From positions 34,528,836 through 34,592,835 of the forward strand of contig OX438748.1 in the NCBI GenBank assembly GCA_949316235.1: a stretch of 64,000 bases of DNA, in the 5' to 3' direction. The position numbers and the translations under genes were made by a program. This document shows, piece after piece, positions 1 to 9,752 of this stretch (position 1 is the stretch's first letter; every line of letters begins with the position of its first letter). The notes below the pieces were generated by a model that was given only the letters and a program-made list of their open reading frames with translations, was not told where the DNA came from and made no database searches. The DNA comes from Oegoconia quadripuncta. Its lineage: Eukaryota > Arthropoda > Insecta > Lepidoptera > Autostichidae.

Positions 1-143
1 GCGCATGTTCCCGTTTGCGTGTACATTTATGGTCAATCGTGAGTGAAAAGTGTCGGTTGTTGATACAGCTAGTGTTGAGTAGTAATTTAAATTAATGACA
101 ATGATGTGACAAAAGGAAAAAGAGAAGTGCATAGGCAGTTCCA

Positions 144-620
144 CTACAGGTAACGCTTTGGAATTCCAATTTTTCGTTTTTCCATTAAATGTGCCCTAAG
201 GTGTTTTTTGAACAAGCTCAATGTTCCGATATGCCTTAATGGAGGTGGTATATTATTCCAGCACTTCGTAGCCTGGTAGCGGAAAGAGCCAGCAAATGCA
301 ACGGTCTTGTGGCTATGAAACGTCAGACATGATCGAATCGGCCTCATCTGGTACCTATCATGGAACGATGAGAATTTCAATTTATGATGAAGGTACTCTG
401 GCTTATGAAACTTCGTCACGCCGAACAAGAGACTTGCCAGATGAAGCTGTCTACGTGATTCCATATTCAGCATTGAGGTATTATTTATATACGGAGAGAC
501 ACAAATACGGTCTTTTGTTTTATGAGCAATCCCATACACTGGAGCTATGACACTTTTGTGATGTTGCAGCATCACAACCTTTAACAATAATCCTTATACT
601 TATTAAAAAAGCTTCTTTAA
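144..620 (-). mobile_element. LINE-4: reverse transcriptase C-terminal remnant
   Basis: A minus-strand open frame of 147 codons (587 to 144) ends in a pattern typical of the C-terminal tail of insect non-LTR reverse transcriptases: FRYQATKCWNNIPPPLRH followed by LFKKHLRAHLM, i.e. the aromatic-W-N-x-(L/I)-P core and a basic helix. No catalytic RT motifs are present, so this is a 5'-truncated 3' end. Related remnants occur near 30.8 kb (SFRYQATKCWNNLPPPLRF) and, more decayed, near 17.6 kb. The clade (CR1/jockey-like) is inferred. Confidence 0.6.
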
Positions 621-755
621 CTGAGGTTGTCTGGAAGAAATCGCTATCAGCGATAAGACCGCCTTTGTACACTTCATCATCTATGTTAAATGTTCTTTGT
701 ATTTTATTTTTGTGTGCAATAAAGAATTTAATAATAATAATAATAATAATAATCC
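620..755 (+). mobile_element. LINE-type 3' tail with (AAT)n end
   Basis: GTTGTCTGGAAGAAATCGCT, then a CCGCCTTTGTAC block and AATAAAGAATTT running into an (AAT)n tract, is a recurring 3' end in this window; similar tails occur near 7.5, 28.75, 42.25 and 43.4 kb. It has no coding potential. Confidence 0.45.
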
Positions 756-1083
756 TGTAATACGTTATTATAATTGTGTCAATCTACAATTATTATTGTG
801 TCTCAACATTTAATGAATGTGGGTCACTGGAAAAACAAATCATAATTGTACCATTAATTTAAATAAATAAAAAAAAAGACTTGAAGAATATATGAATTCC
901 AATTAAATTTCGCATGACACGAAACGAATCGCGTCAGTCCCATATCAACCTATGCCAATAACTCTATTTTACTTACCTTACTTTAAAAATACGCTTTATC
1001 TGTCTATCTTGTTATCGATAAAATAGAGTCCAAAATTAACCATTTCTCTCTTTCACAAAAGACAAAGGAAACACGTTCCTTCC
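756..1083. other. AT-rich spacer, nothing recognised
   Basis: No reading frame, tRNA-like promoter or repeat copy that I could match elsewhere in the window. Confidence 0.4.
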
Positions 1084-1336
1084 AGTCTCTCTCCAGAATG
1101 GTAGCGGTATTTAAAGAGTTAGTACCCCAGGAGGGTACCAGCACTATTAGTGTTGGAGAATCCCTCATCGCTCAGGCTGCCCTACTTATTCTGGGGTGGA
1201 CACCTTCCTCAAAGGCCGGCAACGCATCTGTGACCCTTTTGGTGTTGCGGGTGTCCATGGGCGGCGGTGATTGCTTTCCATCAGGTGACCCGCATGCTCG
1301 TTTGCCGCCCTCTCATATAAAAAAAAAAAAAAAAAA
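1084..1336 (+). mobile_element. LINE-1 family 3' end, poly(A)-tailed
   Basis: It starts with CCTTCCAGTCTCTCTCCAGA, passes through the segment coding [19 protein letters not shown] followed by a stop, and ends in CTCATATAAAAAAAA. The 3' half is the reverse complement of the fragments at 33.5 and 63.3 kb, and the 5' half matches the element cut off at the right edge of the window. It lies just downstream of the serine protease homolog stop codon. Confidence 0.6.
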
Positions 1337-1445
1337 CACTTGGTTGGACAAATTCGCGAATCAACCCTCGTGCGTCACCACGCCCTTCCGCATCCCGCTG
1401 TTCCCTTTACAACGTCACCACCGCTACAGCACCGGTCCTACGGCG

Positions 1446-1654
1446 TCACACGTGACCCTCATTCATGAATCTACGTTTGTCATACTTTACCAAAATTAAG
1501 CTTGTCAAACCAAATGGATCATCTCTAGCGAAGGCTCCGACAGCTTTCCCGGTGATAGCGGCAGTGATCCAGGGCACGTAGGGATGCAGAAGGATGTGAC
1601 GCGGTGGAGATGGAGGGCGACGAGCTCGCATGGGGTCCGGGCATGGTGAACCAC
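1446..1654 (-). CDS. serine protease homolog, terminal exon
   Basis: Acceptor ACATTTCCAG; ends at a TGA. It encodes GGSPCPDPMRARRPPSPPRH, then ILLHPYVPWITAAITGKAVG and a basic tail of about 30 residues. HPYVPWITAAI is the usual C-terminal helix of S1A proteases. Confidence 0.82.
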
Positions 1655-4600
1655 CTGGAAATGTGATTGATGGAGTCAGCTGATTCTGGGTGAATATGAA
1701 GTGATGACGGTTCTCTTTTCTTGTGTCTTCCCCATAGTGGTTATGGGGAAGACACCACAGAATTCCATTTGCTAGACAAGATCCAGTCGTGATTTGTATA
1801 ATGTTTAAAATATTTCGATGCAAGTACTACATGCTGTGGTCAAGTGGTCCATTTCCCTGTGATGCGCGCCCTTCACCCCACTTTCAGACAGTGGACAAAA
1901 TGCTTACGGGTACCTCGTGCGTTATATCAAACGGTATTCTGGTGCTTCTCTATTTGAGATCTTCTGCATCGTTTTTGGACTTTGTAGGACTGTATGTATA
2001 CATATACCTGTTGTAGCTGAGTATTAATGCTAAGGTTTTGACTCATCTCTTTCTATTCCTCTTAAAATTTGTACATGCACAACGGTTTGGTACTTGACCT
2101 CAATCACACCTGATGTTAAGCGAAGATGAGGTCGAAAGTGGAAGCGTCCTGACCTGGAAACCCCAACATATTTGGGGGACTGGCTATCTTATCTCTGACA
2201 ACCGGAACACAACAATGCTATTAACATTGCTGCTTGGCGGCAGATTAAGATAAGATGGTGGTAGCTAGCCAGGCGGACATTTAAAATGCCCTACCACCAA
2301 CCAAACCGAGTACTTAAACATGTACCCCGCTGAGGATCGAATCCGCGACCTCCGAATGTTTTATTTAATTTTTATTTATTCGGAAGACCAACAGCTGCAA
2401 TAACAATGTTGCTGGAAACTATTATAGGAAACAGAGAGCCAATTACAGGTCCTCACAAATAGAAATACATTATATAATTCAATAACATGCATTATCACGC
2501 TTGTACATTTTTTGCCCTCGCGGTACATATACCAGATTCAAACATCGCAAAAAAAAAAAGAAAAACAAATGATTTATAAATTAAATGAAGCCATCAAAGA
2601 ATTGTTGATTTAATTGATGTTGTTTACATTGAGCCACGGAGGCGGCTAAGAAATGTAGGAAAAGAGGATTTCCTTTTCCACCTCTACAATTGTGAGTGTC
2701 ATTAACCTTGTGATATAGCAACGATGGACCAATGACCGGTGTGCTCGTGCACAGCGCTGGGTGCGCCTGAGTGGAACCCACAGCCAGTCGAGCATACCAT
2801 GCGGTGATATATGTAGTTAGTGTTGTTCTGGAAATAATATATCAAAATATAAACAAGGATCTAATTGCCACCTTTCATCATCATCAGCCCGTAAACATCC
2901 CACTGCAGGGATATAGGCCTTCCTTTGTATATGAGGGAGTATGGGCCGTAGTCCACAACGCTGGCCCAATGCGGGTTGGTGACTTCACATGCCTTTGAAT
3001 TTTTTATTTCTATGGCTTGCAGGTTTCCTCACGATGTTTTCCTTCACCGTTCAAGAGTAGTCGGAGCACATAAGTAATTATATTATTTTTTTAAACTCAT
3101 TGGTACATGGCCTGCCTGGGAATCGAACCCGGACCTACCAAATTGGGAGATTGGGGCTTCAACAACAAGCATCATAACCAAGACCGCAGTTTCCATAAAC
3201 TCAAAGCGTGAATATTATCACGTTCCTGCACGCAATTAAAGGTATTTTGGTTTTAACTTCGTGGGGCGGGCGTTGTCCATTTGGAGAATCGTAGAGATAA
3301 CAGAGCTCTCTGGGCAGCAAGTTGATGTGGGCGATCTCCTTTTCTTCTCCAGAGAAGTCCCGTGGTACATCTGCAACCACAAATGCTAATAATATATCGT
3401 CATTGGTAAGTAACAGTAGCCATTGAATAAAATGAAAAGGAAAATCGTCTCAGCTTTTATACGGACTTTAAAAGCTAGTCTTCAGATTGATGTCCAGAAG
3501 TATCCTTAAATAAGCATCGTTGACTTATTTACAAAACTGCTGCAAATTCCACAGTGAACATAAGGAAGATTACTTCGGGATTCTTGAAGAAAGTGAACAC
3601 AAGGAACCTTACTTTGGGCAGGTTGTTATGAGAAATATGAAATATGAGCTTTTAAAACTTGTCAATATCATACAATGGAGATTGCCAACTTCAGAGAAAC
3701 AGCAGTAGATAAAGGTGAACTACTTTATTATCCCATTTATCCATTGTCTTCCACCATTTGTTATCTTGCAGAAATATTTACCGCTAGCGAAGTCCAAATG
3801 GTAGAGGGTCTGAGCAGTTTGCCTCCCGTCTTTCCTTGTTATGAAATTCTTGAATGGTAGGCATGCAGGTAACATGTAACCTGGAAAACAATGTATTTTT
3901 AAACATTTCAAGAAGCCATTCAATGACAATATAATGATTTTAGGATCATCGAATCTGTAGGTCGTGCCTTCGACATTGCGAGTTACCACATTCAGTCTTC
4001 TTTCAGACAATGAGTCACTCTCGTCACCTGTTCTAGCTGCCCTGTACGCTTGCCTAAACTCAATCTAGTCTACAAAAACATTGCAATCAATCATTGGTCT
4101 TGTGACAGATTATTAGTTCCTCGTTAGGTGTTCTTCTTAGATTGTTTTATTAATGAAACTTTGATCCTTGTTCTCGCCTGTAAATAGTTCTTATGGATCC
4201 ATTTTTTCTGCACTAATGTGTTGTAGTCAGCATTATTTATTGCTATGGAATGTCAATTGGTTGTCTTTCCTATGATAAGTAGAACTCCTTTAACAACTTA
4301 AGAATCATCAGTATTTAATCCAGAAAGTATAGTTTTATTTTTCTACAGTTACTTACTTGATCTAACCGGTGTAAGCAACTTCATCAGTGCTATGCTGTGC
4401 TGCGCCCCAAAATGCTTATACTCTGGGTGTAGCAATACATCGGCTATCGGCATTAGCAGCACTGCTGGATGGCATTCTGCTCCAGCTGCCAACTGTTCAA
4501 CTGTGACTCGACATTCGTCTTCATCACGTTCATAATCACCGAATATTATGTTGCCTCTGAAACAAGATATGGATTTGATGATTTGACGACTTTCAATATG

Positions 4601-6997
4601 TGTGATAATTAAAAAGGAAGCACCATTTGACGACCGATTGGTGTAGTGGATAGTGACCCTATCAGCGAAACCAACGGTTGCGGGTTCGAATCCCGCGAGG
4701 GGTAAATGTTTGTGTGATGAACACGAACATTTATTCCCGAGTCTTGGATGTTTATATAAATATTTATGTATGTTTATCCGTTATCTAGTATCCATAGCAC
4801 AAGCTTTGCTTAGTTTGGGACTAGATGATTGGTGTAAGTGTCCGAAATATTTATTTATTATTTATTTATTTATTACCAGTTGTAAAAAGATATCCCGTAG
4901 ATTTATTACAAGGGTGTTTTAATTTCTTTGATGGTCTTTAAATTTTCTTTCGTACAATAATTTCACTACTTAGATTTCAAGTTAATAAATGTTTCCCTTC
5001 ATTTTCTGATTGCCGTCCTGTGCTGATTAGGTACCTCTAAACCAAGTATCTAGTGATTGTCGGAATATTGATGATGGTATTACTATTTCAATGAATCATG
5101 CAGGCAATTCATAAATTCTTATAAAATGCCTTGAGTGAAGATAATGCAAGGTATTGCAGAGCGTTAAACACAGTCACAAGCTCGTCTGTCTATTATTTTC
5201 CTACTATCTTACGATCTTCAAGAGCAGGGTGACTATATAGTCTTAGGCATCTATTTAGATTGCGTGCCTTATCAAAGTCAAAATCAAAAATGCTTTATTT
5301 TGTAGGTACACCGAGTACACTTAAAATAGTCAATTTTACATTTTTTAAGCTACTGCTTGTTCAAAATGCAATTTTCCCATGAGAAGAATAAGCAAGAAAC
5401 TCGAAAGGTTGCTCTTTTAAAATAAGGCTTTGATTTTACATAAAGGTTTTTATATTACAAAAAGGTTTTTATATTTCATTATTAATTGTGAAATAGCCTG
5501 GCACGCGAACGATCTAATTATGCCCAGGGATGATTATCATCTAAATAGTCTGATATTTTATAATATGCTTTGTTAATAACTTTCTGTTTTGTAGTATCTT
5601 TAAATATATTGAGAGGAAGATTTTGTATATCAACTGGAACCTTATTGAAAACGCGTATACATAACCTTTGAATGAATTACTGACTTTGCGGAGGCGACTT
5701 ATGTGACCTGTAAGTTTATCTTTATCTTCGTTATCTTCGAACTAATCATCACTTTTCAACAGGTGAGAATGTATCCAGTCAATTATACTGGCCAAAAAGG
5801 TAACTCACAGTGCGTACCCCTCAGGAACCCGAGCGGCATCAGCAGCGGTGGACAATGCGAACTGTTTGCTGATTAACACCACTCTTGGAACTCTGAAGTA
5901 GTGGGGAGTGCCGTTCTTCACTGAAATTTCATTACAGAATTCACAGTTACACAGTGACAATTACACAAATAATTCATTACCTCTAGAAATTTTACTGCTC
6001 AACAATCTTGATCCTCGTTAGCAGTGTGATTCCTTATGAAGATGAATAGAACCAGCCAGCCCCTTTATTGTCTTACTCACTTCACTCTTTCATAGAGTGG
6101 CAACTACTACTTTGTAGTAATTTTGCCCAAAACTGGTATTTGAAGAAGCAAGTATTTGAGCTAAGAGCCGCTAATCGGAGTCTTGTATTGTCGTTATTGT
6201 CTTACTCAACGGGAATGGACTCCAAGGTCAACTGTAAATTTTAACCAATAGGTAGGGCCTAAAATATCTTATTCGACGAATGGCGAAAGCGATGGCAATG
6301 AAGTAAGAACAATAAGGCCGCCATTCTTCCTTTATTTCGGAATTTAGTACGAGGATTGTGTGACGTGATCATCGGTTGATTCATACAATGAGCCTGCCGG
6401 GCTCAATCTAACCGAAGCGATGCGAAGAAGTTTTACCAAAGCACCCTCACCATCACTTTATCTATTCTCATCAGGTGTTCATTTCGGTTGGTAAAACTGT
6501 AGTTTCTTTAATGGGTGTGATCAGAAATGAAAACACCCGGAAAAGAGGGAAACTTGTCCAAATATGTCAAAGATTTAGTAACCTGAAGCGGCAGGGCAGG
6601 CCATGTTTGACGCAAATCGATGGCCGTTGGGGTAGACCAACTTGTGGTGGACATGTCACGCTCCGCTTCGTCCCTGCCTTAAAATTTTTACTCCAACTAA
6701 GGAAAGATGGAGCAGAAGATGGAAGCCAGCCTATTCGGAACCTCCAAGTATTTGGAGGACTGGCTATCTTGCGCTATCAACGTTGTTGCTTGACGGCAGA
6801 CTTAGATAAGTTGGCCAGGAGGGCATTTAGAAATGCTTCACCACCAGCCACACTAGCCTGTTGATGTAAGTAGATACCATGGATATATTGCAGTGCTCCG
6901 AGCCATGTGAACTGCAAGTCCCGGAGCGGTCCTTCCTCTGCCACGAAGGTTGGGTCGTCATGGCAGTTAAAGAACTGAGAATGGCCCACAGTTAAAC
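1446..6997 (-). CDS. serine protease homolog (S1A fold, non-catalytic), seven exons, N-terminus unresolved
   Basis: Exons in coding order are 6997-6878, 5920-5809, 4556-4357, 3880-3782, 3370-3258, 2827-2707 and 1654-1446. Every acceptor is CAG, every donor GT, and all six junction phases agree, giving about 323 residues. S1A landmarks follow in order: WLGALQYIHVKNGTPHYF (start of the protease domain), VLISKQFALSTAADAARV (the TAAHC region), HPEYKHFGAQHSIALMKL (the DIALL region), YMLPACLPF (the ICLP region), CSTGCGFHSGAPSAV (the GDSGGP region), GHWSIVAIS and HPYVPWITAAI (C-terminal helix). The catalytic His position reads Asp and the catalytic Asp position reads Ser; the Ser is kept but its Asp194 neighbour is His. 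By analogy with insect serine protease homologs, a secreted, non-cleaving cofactor or immune role is inferred. Introns contain SINE-A, SINE-B, SINE-D and LINE-3 remnants. No signal peptide is visible in these exons, so at least one upstream exon is missing. Confidence 0.85.
2074..2359 (-). mobile_element. SINE-A copy in the last intron of the serine protease homolog
   Basis: The 3' end is CATGCACAACGGTTTGGTAC... and the 5' side ends inside the tRNA-like head (GATCGAATCCGCGACCTCCG). Box A is lost. Confidence 0.8.
2617..2651 (-). mobile_element. SINE-A head fragment
   Basis: GTTTACATTGAGCCACGGAG is the 5' end of SINE-A and carries box A. The body is missing. Confidence 0.6.
2707..2827 (-). CDS. 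serine protease homolog exon with the catalytic-Ser region
   Basis: Acceptor TTATTTCCAG, donor GTTAAT. It encodes NNTNYIYHRMVCSTGCGFHS, then GAPSAVHEHTGHWSIVAISQ. The GDSGGP motif reads FHSGAP, so the Ser is kept while the preceding Asp is His. Confidence 0.85.
2873..3152 (-). mobile_element. SINE-D copy in an intron
   Basis: AACATCCCACTGCAGGGATA, ATATGAGGGAGTATGGGCCG and GGCCTGCCTGGGAATCGAAC match, in reverse, the fuller copy at 44.36-44.68 kb. The extreme 5' tRNA-like end has diverged. Confidence 0.7.
3258..3370 (-). CDS. serine protease homolog exon
   Basis: Acceptor GTGGTTGCAG, weak donor GTTAAA. It encodes VPRDFSGEEKEIAHINLLPR and ELCYLYDSPNGQRPPHE. The donor is chosen by phase: it leaves a complete codon, matching the frame of the next exon. 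An open frame continues past it for about 20 codons, so an alternative end is possible. Confidence 0.7.
3782..3880 (-). CDS. serine protease homolog exon (CLP region)
   Basis: Acceptor TTTTCCAG, donor GTAAAT. It encodes YMLPACLPFKNFITRKDG and TAQTLYHLDFAS, equivalent to the IxPICLP stretch of S1A proteases. The frame also reads into the flanking introns on both sides, which hides the exon limits in an ORF scan. Confidence 0.8.
4357..4556 (-). CDS. serine protease homolog exon with the catalytic-Asp region
   Basis: Acceptor TTGTTTCAG, consensus donor GTAAGT. It encodes GNIIFGDYERDEDECRV, then PIADVLLHPEYKHFGAQ and HSIALMKLLTPVRS. The usual (N)DIALL is HSIALM, i.e. Asp replaced by Ser. Confidence 0.88.
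4629..4872 (+). mobile_element. SINE-B, nearly full length, tRNA-derived head
   Basis: The head GACGACCGATTGGTGTAGTG (box A TGGTGTAGTGG) is followed by GGTTCGAATCC (box B), then the body TATGTTTATCCGTTATCTAG and an (ATTT)n tail. It lies in an intron of the serine protease homolog. The box spacing fits a pol III promoter, but the body excludes a functional tRNA gene. Confidence 0.82.
5270..5700 (-). mobile_element. LINE-3 3' end with RT C-terminus
   Basis: In reverse, the frame includes IRVFNKVPVDIQNLPLN and KVINKAYYKISDYLDDNHPW, followed by a 3' UTR rich in AACCTTTTTGTAATATAA and ending AAAATAAAGCATTTTTGA. LINE-3 is the most numerous element here (about a dozen pieces). It sits in an intron of the serine protease homolog. 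Confidence 0.7.
5809..5920 (-). CDS. serine protease homolog exon with the catalytic-His region
   Basis: Acceptor GAAATTTCAG, donor GTGAGT. It encodes KNGTPHYFRVPRVVLISK and ALSTAADAARVPEGYAL. The canonical TAAHC is TAADA here, so both the catalytic His and its paired Cys are missing. Confidence 0.85.
6738..6853 (-). mobile_element. SINE-A body, degenerate
   Basis: TATTTGGAGGACTGGCTATC and GTTGTTGCTTGACGGCAGAC match the SINE-A mid-region with several substitutions. No head remains. Confidence 0.6.
6878..6997 (-). CDS. serine protease homolog, first recognised exon
   Basis: Acceptor TTTATGCAACAG, donor GTATCT. It begins with the last two bases of a codon and ends with one base (G) that joins TG of the next exon to make Val. 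It encodes GHSQFFNCHDDPTF (light-chain or linker-like) and then LQFTWLGALQYIH, the entry to the protease domain. Confidence 0.75.
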
Positions 6998-7324
6998 CTG
7001 TTGCATAAAGAATAAATATGATCTATTTCTTGGGTTTTAACAATCTCCTTTTGTGCTCCTGTTGATTTACACTATTCAAATGTACATCTAACCTCTTATT
7101 ACTATATTCAGTTAGTCGATAATTGTGACACGTTTTGGGATACCGCATCAGACACAATAGAATTTTTATTGTTATAAAGTCGAAACTCAAGTTGTGTCCA
7201 TTATCATGTCAATAATTATTTACTTATAAGTTTTAAGTAATGATTATTTATAACTGGTGATACTGTCCTATGGGGAAGGGCACTGTATGAAGGGCTCAAC
7301 TACAAAAAAAAAAGTAAAGTGATT

Positions 7325-7545
7325 TTTTAATGATTGACTGGATACGCGTTTGACCACAATCTCACCTGATGGAAAGTGACGATATGGTCGAAGATGAAGC
7401 ACGCGATCTCAGTAAATGCCTTTCACTATGCTCTTGAAGATCTCAAGGTTGTAATACATAAAAGGCGAGCTTATCTCTGTAAGAGATTTCTTCCAGCAAA
7501 CCCTCGGAAGGAAAAGCGAATTTAAAGTTTTTTGATTGCAGACAA
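7325..7545 (-). mobile_element. LINE-2 3' fragment and LINE tail
   Basis: GACTGGATACGCGTTTGACC, AATCTCACCTGATGG and ATGAAGCACGCGATCTCAGT are the recurrent LINE-2 3' end. A separate tail (TCTCTGTAAGAGATTTCTTC) follows. Confidence 0.6.
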
Positions 7546-7659
7546 AGAGCGATAATTAAAATATAGAACAATATATTAACAAAACATCACTGTTACAGGA
7601 ACACAATTGACAAAAGACAAAACATTAAGATTTATAGCAATAATGGTTTGATAATAGGA

Positions 7660-7917
7660 CTATTTTATAAGACCAAAAAATATATAGATATTACACACAA
7701 TAAATACATAATATAAAAGCCTATATACTAAAATACATATTAATAAATACTTAGGTATAATATATATATAATACTTATATAAATATCTATTAATAGGCTG
7801 ACTGAGTTCCTGAGACAACTTGAGATAGTGTTCCTTTAGTCGAGTTTTAAAAATGGGTAGGGATTGGCTATCGCGTATAGCAGTGGGAAGTGCATTCCAT
7901 AATCTGACTGCATGCAT
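7660..7917 (-). mobile_element. LINE-6: RT C-terminal remnant
   Basis: The reverse frame reads MHAVRLWNALPTAIRDSQSL then PIFKTRLKEHYLKL, the WN-LP plus basic-helix signature of a non-LTR RT C-terminus. An AT-rich 3' region follows. A SINE-B 3' half abuts it directly at the ATGCATG. Confidence 0.6.
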
Positions 7918-8020
7918 GGAAATATTTATGTATGTTTATCCGTTATCTAGTATCCATAGCATAAGCTTTGCTTAGTTTGGGACTAGATGATTGGTGTAAG
8001 TGTCCGAAATATTTATTTAT
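7917..8020 (+). mobile_element. SINE-B 3' half
   Basis: TATGTTTATCCGTTATCTAG and TTGGGACTAGATGATTGGTG match the copies at 4.6 and 38.8 kb. No tRNA-like head. Confidence 0.75.
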
Positions 8021-8168
8021 TTACCTACCTACACCTACAAACAATCCTATTTCAATGTTCACTTAGTCAGTTTTTTAAAACCTGAGTCAGAAAAATATGT
8101 TTTTGTTTGGACTATCAACATGATGCAGGGATCGCATCTATCGTTAGTAATCGAATGTCTTTGCTCAC

Positions 8169-8253
8169 ACGTAATGACAGAAAACACTTCGCACCACATT
8201 TCCACTCGAATCTTCACAACAATCGACGGTGACTTTACGACTCCAAGTAACAT
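8169..8253 (-). CDS. speculative first exon of the serine protease homolog
   Basis: An ATG-initiated frame (MLLGVVKSPSIVVK...) with a second Met starting MWCEVFSVIT meets a GTGAGC donor. The split codon (T plus GT, giving Cys) is in phase with the exon at 6997. The hydrophobic run is short for a signal peptide, so this rests on phase alone and may be wrong. Confidence 0.15.
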
Positions 8254-8417
8254 ATTGACCGTCTAGTTAAATAAACAAACGCAATTTGTTATTATTTATG
8301 TTTTATTAGGATGTTGTTCTGACGAGAGAAAAGCAAAATGATACATGCTTTAAAAACCCCGTCCTGGGGTTAAATTTTAATTATTTCAGAAACGAAGTCG
8401 CACGGTAATCGTTGTTT

Positions 8418-8540
8418 TTTTTTTATTTTATTTTTTATGCACAACGGGTTGGTTCTTGACCTCAATCACACCTGATGTTAAGTGCAGACGATGTCGAAGG
8501 TGGAAGCGTACTGACCCGGAAACCCCAACATATTTGGAGG
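8418..8540 (-). mobile_element. SINE-A, truncated
   Basis: A poly(T)/ATGCACAACGGGTT 3' end extends to the AAACCCCAACATATTTGG block and then changes into a GGA-repeat run. Confidence 0.75.
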
Positions 8541-8734
8541 AGGAGGAGGATTAGGGCTGCCTACTGACTGTCGCCCTTGGCTTATGTATTTGATAATGTT
8601 ACATGTTATTGTCATATTATTTATTTAATTAAATATTGCTTGTAATTATATAAGTTATTTGGTTGTAGTTGAGTTTTAGTTGTAGTTCATATTTCATAAA
8701 TATAGTTTAATAGAATTACATTCTTTAGTTCTTT

Positions 8735-9752
8735 AATATATATGTCGTCGTAGGTGGGTTCGGGGGTGGGCGTTGCTAGCGACCGGGACCGTGCCAGTCG
8801 CGTGGTAAAGGGTTGCTCGGGCAATTGCGACATTATTGCAGGCTACTATAGGCGAATCGGCAACGTATTCACATTCGATTATGATCATGGAACCTGAGAT
8901 GCTTTCTGTTGAAGAGAAAACATGTGCACGCCCCTCGTGCCATACAACTTGGCCCCCGCGTCCACTCTGTGGAACTCAGTCGAACTTTGTCTATAGTTCC
9001 TCCTTGCTCAAAGTCTTATTCAGTAACGACTCACCGGATTCCTCAAGCGCCGGTGATAGCCAGCAATCAGAGCCACTCAGGGTCGCTGACGTGTCCGGTG
9101 GTGGTCCGACTCCTTCGACGGCTGGCAGCAAAGTGTGTCCCATTCAAAGAGTATAGTAACTATTTACCGAGAAAGAGTGGCAACTCCGTGGTTAAATTTG
9201 CATCTATAGACAGTGCTGCTGCCAGCGATTGGTTGAGGAATTAAATCTATCTATACATACCTACGTACACTGATTATATAGGTAGAAACTGGGTTTAGAA
9301 ATAGGTATTGTTGTTTATGAGGAAATTTTTATTTCTCATAACTAATTTCTTTAAATTAGCTATGAAAAACAAGTATAACAAAAACAAACAACAAATTAAC
9401 AAAAATCTGAACTTTTACAAAAACTTTCAAACGGAAAGTTTGAACGCGAGCTCGACATGACATCACCCACCGGTAAGATGGCGGCTGCTGCCACAGAACA
9501 CTAATAACGGTTAGTTCGTCAACCGCAGTTCAGAGGTCGCAGTCTGCTAAGAAAATTGATGACATTTGAAGTGTGCCCCCCCTGGTCCCATTTTCGATGT
9601 GAAGACCTAATATAACTGTTAACGTCGTCACCGCGCCATTTCCGGCGATACCAGAGCCACCAGGTTTACTTCCCGTTAACCGCGTATTATGATAGTCAGT
9701 TGACCGTATGAATAATGAATTCTATCGCTAATTTATCGCTATCTGCGACATA
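8735..9752 (+). repeat. dispersed repeat F, copy 1, with a ~430-bp internal insertion
   Basis: About 400 bp (TATGTCGTCG... to ...TCGACGGCTGGCAGCAAA) and a second block (ATTTTCGATGTG... to ...CGCTATCTGCGACATATA) match copy 2 at 18.21-18.79 kb almost base for base. In copy 2 the blocks are contiguous; here about 430 bp separate them, flanked by similar GTGTGTCCCATT and GTGTGCC...TCCCATT motifs. The class of element is not recognised. Short open frames inside match no family I know. Confidence 0.65.

Noticed and set aside
1098..1499. 133-codon plus-strand frame
   Set aside because: It crosses a LINE-1 3' end and its poly(A) into antisense of the last protease-homolog exon.
4629..4720. tRNA gene suggested by box A and box B (also at 28.2, 38.8, 40.2, 41.8, 44.4 and 52.9 kb)
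   Set aside because: The tRNA-like heads continue into repeated SINE bodies present in many copies; no complete cloverleaf was found.
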